Assembly: GCF_016907335.1 (NCBI RefSeq) | Contig: NZ_JAFBBT010000001.1 | Span: 1,612,001 to 1,676,000, forward strand | Direction of reading: 5' to 3' | DNA from: Curtobacterium herbarum | GTDB lineage: Bacteria; Actinomycetota; Actinomycetes; Actinomycetales; Microbacteriaceae | Length of the DNA: 64,000 nt | In this document: positions 58,934 to 64,000 of the stretch, in pieces | Layout of the letters: every line of letters begins with the position of its first letter | How positions within the stretch are numbered: the stretch's first letter is position 1 | The notes under the pieces: model-generated | What the model saw: only the letters and a program-made list of their open reading frames with translations | The model's database searches: none | Told to the model about the DNA's origin: nothing | Program-made: the position numbers and the translations under genes

Positions 58934-59296
58934 ATGGCATCCGGAGGAAGCGCAATCCGCGGTTCGCGCGTCGGCGCGGGCCCGATGGGCGAACAGGACC
59001 GCGGGGTCCAGGCCGAGCGCGTCGCGATCTCCTACTGGGACGCGATGGGCAACGAGGTCGTGCGGTACTTCGCCGCGAACCTGCCCGACGAAGAGATCCC
59101 GGAGACGGTCGATTCCCCGTCCACGGGTCTGCCGGCCGGTCGCGACAAGGAGAACCCGCCGCAGGTCGCGAAGACCGAGCCCTACAAGACGCACCTCGCG
59201 TACGTGAAGGAACGGCGCACCGAGGAAGAGGCAGCGCAACTCCTCGAGGACGCGCTCCAGCAGCTGCGGCTGCGTCGCGGGACCGCGGCCAAGTAG
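58934..59296 (+). CDS. rbpA: RNA polymerase-binding protein RbpA
   Basis: Actinobacterial activator that binds sigma and RNA polymerase and steadies the open promoter complex. The 120-residue product has an N-terminal tail (SAIRGSRVGAGPMGEQD), the core RbpA region (RVAISYWDAMGNEVVRYFAAN), the basic linker and the sigma-interaction helix (THLAYVKERRTEEEAAQLLEDAL). The core's zinc cysteines found in some members are absent here, as in mycobacteria. ATG 58934. Confidence 0.95.
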   Translation: MASGGSAIRGSRVGAGPMGEQDRGVQAERVAISYWDAMGNEVVRYFAANLPDEEIPETVDSPSTGLPAGRDKENPPQVAKTEPYKTHLAYVKERRTEEEAAQLLEDALQQLRLRRGTAAK

Positions 59297-59318
59297 CCAC
59301 GGCAACAGACCGAGCACA

Positions 59319-59360
59319 CGGAGCAGGCCCCCACACCGGATGGTGTGGGGGCCTGCTCCG
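59319..59360 (+). terminator. Terminator after rbpA
   Basis: A perfect 19-bp stem (59319-59337 with 59342-59360) and a 4-nt loop, followed by TTCGCG. A second, separate palindrome follows 60 bp on. Confidence 0.9.
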
Positions 59361-59419
59361 TTCGCGCTCGACCGGCGACGCGCGGCAGCGGCGGGCGACC
59401 AAACGCCGGGTGACCAGAC

Positions 59420-59467
59420 GACGGACGGGAGGCCCGGTACCAGCTGGTACCGGGCCTCCCGTCCGTC
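59420..59467. terminator. 48-bp perfect palindrome before the convergent pgl gene
   Basis: A perfect inverted repeat without spacer (59420-59443 with 59444-59467) containing CGGGAGGCCC on both arms and GGTACC near the centre. It probably ends the minus-strand pgi-zwf-opcA-pgl transcript. Confidence 0.85.
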
Positions 59468-59493
59468 CGCAGGCGCGTCACGCGCCCCGTGCG

Positions 59494-60264
59494 TCAGTAC
59501 GTCGACGCGATGAGGTTCTCCGGGACGTCGCGTGCGGCGTCCTGGTCGACGAAGAAGACCGTGCGCTTCCGGCCCTGCACGCCGCCCACGGGGACCTCGT
59601 CCACCGCAGCGCCGGCGAGGGCGAGTCCGAGGACCGACGCCTTCTCGGCACCCGAGAGGATGACCCAGACACGCTGCGACGCGTTGATCACCGGGTAGGT
59701 CAGCGTCAGACGCTGGGCCGGCGGCTTGGGGGAGTCGTCGACGGGCACGACCTTGCGGTCGGTGATGCGCAGCTGCGGGAACTCCGGGAACAGTGACGCG
59801 GTGTGGCCGTCCGGGCCGACGCCGAGCAGCGTGATGTCGAAGCGGGGCGTCTCCGCGGAGTCGGGGGCGGCGGCGAGGAGCTCGCGCTCGTACTGCGTCG
59901 CGGCCTCGTCGATGCTGATGCCGGCGTCCGACGGAGCCATCGGGTGGATGTTCTCCGCCGGGATGTTCACGTGGTCCAGGAAGTCGGTCTGCGTCCCGGT
60001 GATGTTCCGGTCGGCGTCGCCCTCCGGCACCCAGCGCTCGTCGACCCACCAGACGTGGACCTTCGACCAGTCGACGCTCTGCTTCGCCTGCGACTGACCG
60101 ATCGCTGCCAGGACGAGGGTGGAGACGGAACCGCCGCTGATCGCGATGTCGGCCCGTCCCTGCTCGTCGAGGACGTCGATGATCTTCGTGATGAAGCGTG
60201 CGGCGACGGAGGCGCCGAGGGCCTGCTTGTCGGGGTGCACGAGCACCCGCCGTTCGTTGGTCAC
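59494..60264 (-). CDS. pgl: 6-phosphogluconolactonase
   Basis: Hydrolyses 6-phosphogluconolactone to 6-phosphogluconate. The 256-residue SIS-like protein of the DevB/SOL type has IAISGGSVSTLVLAA, VWWVDERWVPEGDADRN and the active-site LLGVGPDGHTASLFP. GTG start with AGGAG upstream. It is the last gene of the minus-strand operon, 113 bp after opcA; that gap contains a short GACCGCGGTC palindrome but no gene or clear promoter. Confidence 0.97.
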   Translation of the reverse strand: MTNERRVLVHPDKQALGASVAARFITKIIDVLDEQGRADIAISGGSVSTLVLAAIGQSQAKQSVDWSKVHVWWVDERWVPEGDADRNITGTQTDFLDHVNIPAENIHPMAPSDAGISIDEAATQYERELLAAAPDSAETPRFDITLLGVGPDGHTASLFPEFPQLRITDRKVVPVDDSPKPPAQRLTLTYPVINASQRVWVILSGAEKASVLGLALAGAAVDEVPVGGVQGRKRTVFFVDQDAARDVPENLIASTY

Positions 60265-60377
60265 GTGACTCCTGTGTTCGTGGTGCGGCCGGTGCGACCG
60301 CGGTCGGTCCGGCCGGCCGCCCGACCATCCCGCCGCGGACGGCAGCGGGGGAGGACGGACGACCGGACCGTGGGGGT

Positions 60378-61322
60378 TCAGCCCGCGATGCGTTCGCGGA
60401 GCTTGGCCACCCCGTGCTTGACGACGTCTCCGAAGAGGACGTCCGGGTCGAGTCTACGGAGTTCCTCGGCCAGGCAGTCGCGCAGGTTGCGGCGCGGCAG
60501 GGAGAGGTCGTGCGTCGGCTGACCGGGCATCGACAGCGTCGCCACGTCGACCAGGGAGCGCTCGAGCTCGATCGTCCCGGACTCGCGGACCAGGGTCACA
60601 CCGTGGATGCCGGACGAGCCCGTGGCACGGGGTGAGGTGGTGACCTCGACCGGGACCTTGAGCTGCAGGCCGAGCCAGGCGGCGAGCAGCACGGTCGACG
60701 GGCTGTCGGACGCGCCGGAGACCTCGACGGCGGTGATCGGCTCGAACGGCGGCTGGTCGAGCGCCGCGGCGAGCTGGTTCCGCCAGAGGGTCAGGCGGGT
60801 CCAGGCGAAGTCGGTGTCGCCCGGCGCGTAGGAGTCCGCCAGCGCCATGATGGCCGCGTTCGGGTCCTTCTGCGCCGCCGCGTCGGTGATCCGGCGCTGC
60901 GCGATCCGGCCGAGCGGGGACGCCGAGGGCTTCTCCGGCGCGGCTTCCGGCCACCATGCGACGACGGGCGCGTCGGGCAGGAGCAGCCCGGTGACCAGGC
61001 TCTCCTCGTCCGCCGCGGTCTCGCCGTAGGCACGGAGGACGATGACCTCGCTGGCGCCCGCGTCGCTGCCGACGCGGATCTGCGCGTCGAGACGACCGGG
61101 GGAGGCGATGTCGCCCTCGTTCTTCGACACGATGACGACGCGCATCGGGTGTTCGCGGGACGCCTGGTTCGCGGCTTCGATCGCCTCTTCCTCCCGACCG
61201 AGCGCGGTCGAGACGACGAGGGTGAGCACGCGGCCCAGGGCGACGGCGCCGCCCTCTTCGCGGATGTGCACCAGGGTCTTCTGGATCTTCGAGACCGTGG
61301 TGTTCGGCAGGTCGATCTTCAT
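60378..61322 (-). CDS. opcA: Glucose-6-phosphate dehydrogenase assembly protein OpcA
   Basis: Helper protein for G6P dehydrogenase, first known in cyanobacteria and also present in actinobacteria, where it sits between zwf and pgl. The 314-residue product starts MKIDLPNTTVSKIQKTLVHIREEGGAV and has DAPVVAWWPEAAPEKPS and RITDAAAQKD, typical of the family. ATG overlaps the zwf stop by 4 bp, consistent with making partner proteins together. Confidence 0.95.
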   Translation of the reverse strand: MKIDLPNTTVSKIQKTLVHIREEGGAVALGRVLTLVVSTALGREEEAIEAANQASREHPMRVVIVSKNEGDIASPGRLDAQIRVGSDAGASEVIVLRAYGETAADEESLVTGLLLPDAPVVAWWPEAAPEKPSASPLGRIAQRRITDAAAQKDPNAAIMALADSYAPGDTDFAWTRLTLWRNQLAAALDQPPFEPITAVEVSGASDSPSTVLLAAWLGLQLKVPVEVTTSPRATGSSGIHGVTLVRESGTIELERSLVDVATLSMPGQPTHDLSLPRRNLRDCLAEELRRLDPDVLFGDVVKHGVAKLRERIAG

Positions 61323-62857
61323 GGACGCCTCCAGGTCCGACCGTCGCGGGCCAGGAGCTCGTCGGCCGAAGCCGGGCCCCAGGTGCCGGGACGGTACTGT
61401 TCGGGCTGGCCCTGTGTCCGCCAGAACTCCTCGATCGGGTCGAGGATCTTCCAGGACAACTCGACCTCCTGGTGCCGCGGGAACAGCGGCGGGTCACCGA
61501 GGAGCACGTCGAGGATGAGCCGTTCGTAGGCCTCGGGGGAGGCCTCGGTGAACGCGTGACCGTAGCCGAAGTCCATCGTGACGTCGCGGACCTGGGTCCC
61601 GACGCCGGGGACCTTCGAGCCGAAGCGGAGCGTGACGCCCTCGTCCGGCTGGACGCGGATCACGAGGGCGTTCTGCCCGAGCGGGGACTGCTCGATGCCG
61701 AACACGTCCTCGGGGACGCGCTTGAACACGATCGCGATCTCGGTCACCCGACGACCGAGTCGCTTGCCGGCGCGCAGGTAGAAGGGCACGCCCTGCCACC
61801 GTCGGGTCGCGATGTCGAGCCGGATCGCCGCGAAGGTCTCGGTCGTGGACTCGGGGTTCATGCCCGCTTCCTCGAGGAACCCGAGCACCTTCTCGCCGCC
61901 CTGCCACCCGCCGGCGTACTGTCCGCGGCTGGTCGCCGTGGACAGGTCCTCGGGGAGCCGCACGGCGGAGAGCACCTTCTCCTTCTCGGCGCGGAGGTGT
62001 CCGGCCTTGAACGAGACCGGCTCCTCCATCGCGGTGAGGGCGAGGAGCTGCAGCAGGTGGTTCTGGATGACGTCGCGGGCCGCGCCGATGCCGTCGTAGT
62101 AGGCGGCACGTCCGGCGACGCCGATGTCCTCGGCCATCGTGATCTGCACGTGGTCGACGTAGTTCGAGTTCCAGATGGGTTCGTACATCTGGTTCGCGAA
62201 CCGGAGCGTCAGGAGGTTCTGGACGGTCTCCTTGCCGAGGTAGTGGTCGATGCGGAACACGTCGTCGGGCGCGAAGACGCTCTCGACGATGGCGTTCAGT
62301 TCGCGCGCGGTGCGGAGGTCCGAGCCGAACGGCTTCTCGACCACGACACGACTCCAGGAGCCGTCGCGCTTCTCGGTGAGCCCGGAGACCTTGAGCTGCT
62401 CCGTGACCACCGGGAACATCTTCGGCGGGATGGAGAGGTAGAAGGCGTGGTTGCCGAGCGTGCCTCGCTCGTCGTCCAGCGTGTCGACCGTCTCCTTGAG
62501 CAGCCGGAACGCCTCGGGGTCGTCGAACGATCCCTGGACGAAGCGGATGCCCTGTTCGAGCTGACGCCAGACGTCCTCGTCGAACGGGGTCCGCGAGTGC
62601 TCCTTGACGGCGTCGTGGACGAGCTGGGAGAAGTCCTGGTCCTCCCAGTCGCGTCGAGCGAACCCGACCAGCGCGAACCCCGGGGGCAGGAGCCCTCGGT
62701 TCGCGAGGTCGTAGACCGCGGGCATCAGCTTCTTGCGGGAGAGGTCTCCCGTCACCCCGAAGATGATGAGGGTGCTGGGACCCGCGATCCGGTTCAGTCG
62801 ACGGTCCGTGGGCAGCCGGAGCGGGTTGTGCTCCGGGGTGATCGCCACCGGTGACAT
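61319..62857 (-). CDS. zwf: Glucose-6-phosphate 1-dehydrogenase
   Basis: Oxidises glucose 6-phosphate, feeding NADPH to biosynthesis. The 512-residue enzyme has the NADP site IIFGVTGDLSRKKLMPA and the active-site RIDHYLGKETVQN, with EKPFGSDL and the G6P-binding RWQGVPFYLRAGKRL. ATG with AAAGGAG upstream, 19 bp after pgi. NADPH made here can serve gltBD. Confidence 0.99.
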   Translation of the reverse strand: MSPVAITPEHNPLRLPTDRRLNRIAGPSTLIIFGVTGDLSRKKLMPAVYDLANRGLLPPGFALVGFARRDWEDQDFSQLVHDAVKEHSRTPFDEDVWRQLEQGIRFVQGSFDDPEAFRLLKETVDTLDDERGTLGNHAFYLSIPPKMFPVVTEQLKVSGLTEKRDGSWSRVVVEKPFGSDLRTARELNAIVESVFAPDDVFRIDHYLGKETVQNLLTLRFANQMYEPIWNSNYVDHVQITMAEDIGVAGRAAYYDGIGAARDVIQNHLLQLLALTAMEEPVSFKAGHLRAEKEKVLSAVRLPEDLSTATSRGQYAGGWQGGEKVLGFLEEAGMNPESTTETFAAIRLDIATRRWQGVPFYLRAGKRLGRRVTEIAIVFKRVPEDVFGIEQSPLGQNALVIRVQPDEGVTLRFGSKVPGVGTQVRDVTMDFGYGHAFTEASPEAYERLILDVLLGDPPLFPRHQEVELSWKILDPIEEFWRTQGQPEQYRPGTWGPASADELLARDGRTWRRP

Positions 62858-62876
62858 GTCGGTGAACTCCTTTGAA

Positions 62877-64000
62877 TCAGGTGGTGAGTGCAGCCGCGAT
62901 GACCGCCACCGCCGCGGGGACGTCCCGCGTCGACAGGGTCAGCACCGGACGGCCGTGCGCCGCGAGGACACTCGCGTCGCCGGCGGCCTGGGCTCGGATG
63001 AGCCGGCCGAACGTGAACGGGCGGCCGGGGACGGCGAGGTCGTCCTGCTCGTCGGAGACGATCTGCAGGAACACGCCGTTCGCGGGGCCGCCCTTGTGGT
63101 ACTGGCCGGTGGAGTGCAGGAACCGGGGACCGTACCCGGAGGTGACGGGACGGCCGGTGCGTGCTGCCAGCAGGTCGCGGAGCGCCCCGAGGTCGGCACC
63201 GGCGGTGCGGTCCGCGTAGACCTGGAGCGCCACGTAGCCGTCCGGACCGAGACCGGCCAGGAGGCCCGACACGGCCTGGGTGAGTGTCGTCCCGGCGTCG
63301 AGCCCACCCGTCGCGGACACGGCGATGCCGTGCTCCTCGAAGGCGGGCGTGGTGGCGACGTCGTCGGTGGCAGGGCCGTCGAGCAGCGCGCGGGCGGCGA
63401 CCTTGGCGGCCTCCACGTCGGGCTGGTCGAAGGGGTTGATGCCGAGCAGCCGGCCGGCGACCGCGACCGCGTACTCCCAGACCAGGAACTGCCCACCGAG
63501 CGTACCGGTGATCTCGAGCTCGCCGTCGGCGACGTGGCGTTCGTCGTCGCGGGACCCGACGAGTCGGACGACCTGCAGGTCGGGCAGGTCGGCACCGAGT
63601 TCGGGGGCGTCGACCTCGAGCACGACCGGCAGGAGACCGCGACCGTCCTTGCCCGTCGACTCGGCGATGAGCTGTTCGACCCAGTCACCGAAGCCGAGGA
63701 TGTGCGTGCCGTCCGCGACGATGCCGATCTTGTCGCGCAGGGGAGCGGTGCCGCCGAGGACGGCCCCGAGCACCAGGCCGGGGTTCTCGTCGGTGTCGAC
63801 GGCGAGCAGCACGCTGATGGCGTCGGCTTCGTCGAGGAGCTCGGCGATGTCCGCACCCGCGAGTCCGGCCGGGACCAGCCCGAAGGCGGTCAGCGCGGAG
63901 TAGCGGCCGCCGACCGTGGGGTCGGCGGTGAAGACGCGGTAGCCGGCCTGCTGTGCGTCGGACTCGAGCGCCGAGCCCGGGTCCGTGACGACGACGATGC
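62877..64000 (-). CDS. pgi: Glucose-6-phosphate isomerase, C-terminal part (5' end outside window)
   Basis: Interconverts glucose 6-phosphate and fructose 6-phosphate. The minus-strand frame is open from the window edge; about 374 residues are present. Visible motifs include FTADPTVGGRYSALTAFGL (the GGRxS signature) and LLDEADAISVLLAVDTDENPG. The C-terminal segment shows HSTGQYHKGGPANGVFLQI, as in the divergent actinobacterial PGI that is found in pentose phosphate operons, so it may be a second PGI copy or the only one. zwf follows after 19 bp. Confidence 0.93.
   Translation of the reverse strand, partial: IVVVTDPGSALESDAQQAGYRVFTADPTVGGRYSALTAFGLVPAGLAGADIAELLDEADAISVLLAVDTDENPGLVLGAVLGGTAPLRDKIGIVADGTHILGFGDWVEQLIAESTGKDGRGLLPVVLEVDAPELGADLPDLQVVRLVGSRDDERHVADGELEITGTLGGQFLVWEYAVAVAGRLLGINPFDQPDVEAAKVAARALLDGPATDDVATTPAFEEHGIAVSATGGLDAGTTLTQAVSGLLAGLGPDGYVALQVYADRTAGADLGALRDLLAARTGRPVTSGYGPRFLHSTGQYHKGGPANGVFLQIVSDEQDDLAVPGRPFTFGRLIRAQAAGDASVLAAHGRPVLTLSTRDVPAAVAVIAAALTT

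Overview
The window is about 64 kb of very GC-rich bacterial chromosome carrying almost only conserved housekeeping genes. RbpA, WhiA, OpcA, an actinobacterial IHF-type domain, an ANTAR response regulator, the HGxxPAAW small membrane protein and a PriA without helicase motifs all point to Actinobacteria. The GC content, the many GTG starts and the gene order suggest the family Microbacteriaceae, possibly Curtobacterium or a close relative; the genus is inferred from recalled synteny, not proven. I see no prophage, insertion sequence, CRISPR array, plasmid gene, rRNA or integration site. One tRNA gene is present.

Layout, left to right. (1) 1-7706: the end of carB, then pyrF, a mIHF-Gmk fusion, rpoZ, metK and priA, tightly packed on the plus strand (pyrimidines, GMP kinase, RNA polymerase omega, SAM synthesis, replication restart). 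(2) 7828-8304: a DUF4383 membrane protein on the minus strand. (3) 8392-19636: fmt-rsmB-rpe-hisE-hisG-hisF-hisI-trpE, two small Trp-region membrane proteins, and trpC-trpB-trpA. (4) 19743-28618: lgt, gltB-gltD and pyk. (5) 28783-32458: a ferritin-like/VIT1 iron transporter, an HdeD-like membrane protein, tRNA-Leu(CAA), a PdtaR-like ANTAR regulator, a GNAT acetyltransferase and a hotdog thioesterase. (6) 32537-43289: polA, a DUF885 peptidase, rpsA, coaE, then a coupled accessory group (secreted or anchored alpha/beta hydrolase, acyl-AMP ligase, membrane acyltransferase). (7) 43425-53189: an MFS transporter (minus), uvrB, a short-chain dehydrogenase, uvrA and uvrC. (8) 53340-59296: rapZ, whiA, gap, pgk, tpiA, secG, rbpA. 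(9) 59494-64000 on the minus strand: pgi (cut by the window end), zwf, opcA, pgl, the entry into the oxidative pentose phosphate pathway.

Functionally the window links central carbon flow (gap-pgk-tpi-pyk, pgi-zwf-opcA-pgl, rpe) with nitrogen assimilation (gltBD), amino acid synthesis (his, trp), nucleotide synthesis (carB, pyrF, gmk), translation (fmt, rpsA, rsmB, tRNA-Leu) and DNA repair (uvrABC, polA, priA). Many neighbours overlap by 4 bp (GTGA or ATGA), implying translational coupling.

The most unusual signals are not whole new gene systems but recurrent small-scale architecture: the mIHF-Gmk fusion; a dispersed GC-rich 10-mer that builds intergenic palindromes of up to 48 bp, with a related 54-bp palindrome after polA; many short tandem repeats, in-frame inside housekeeping genes and also between genes; and TANNNT hexamers 6-9 nt before start codons that predict leaderless mRNAs. 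The coaE-hydrolase-ligase-acyltransferase run is the best candidate for an uncharacterised metabolic module.
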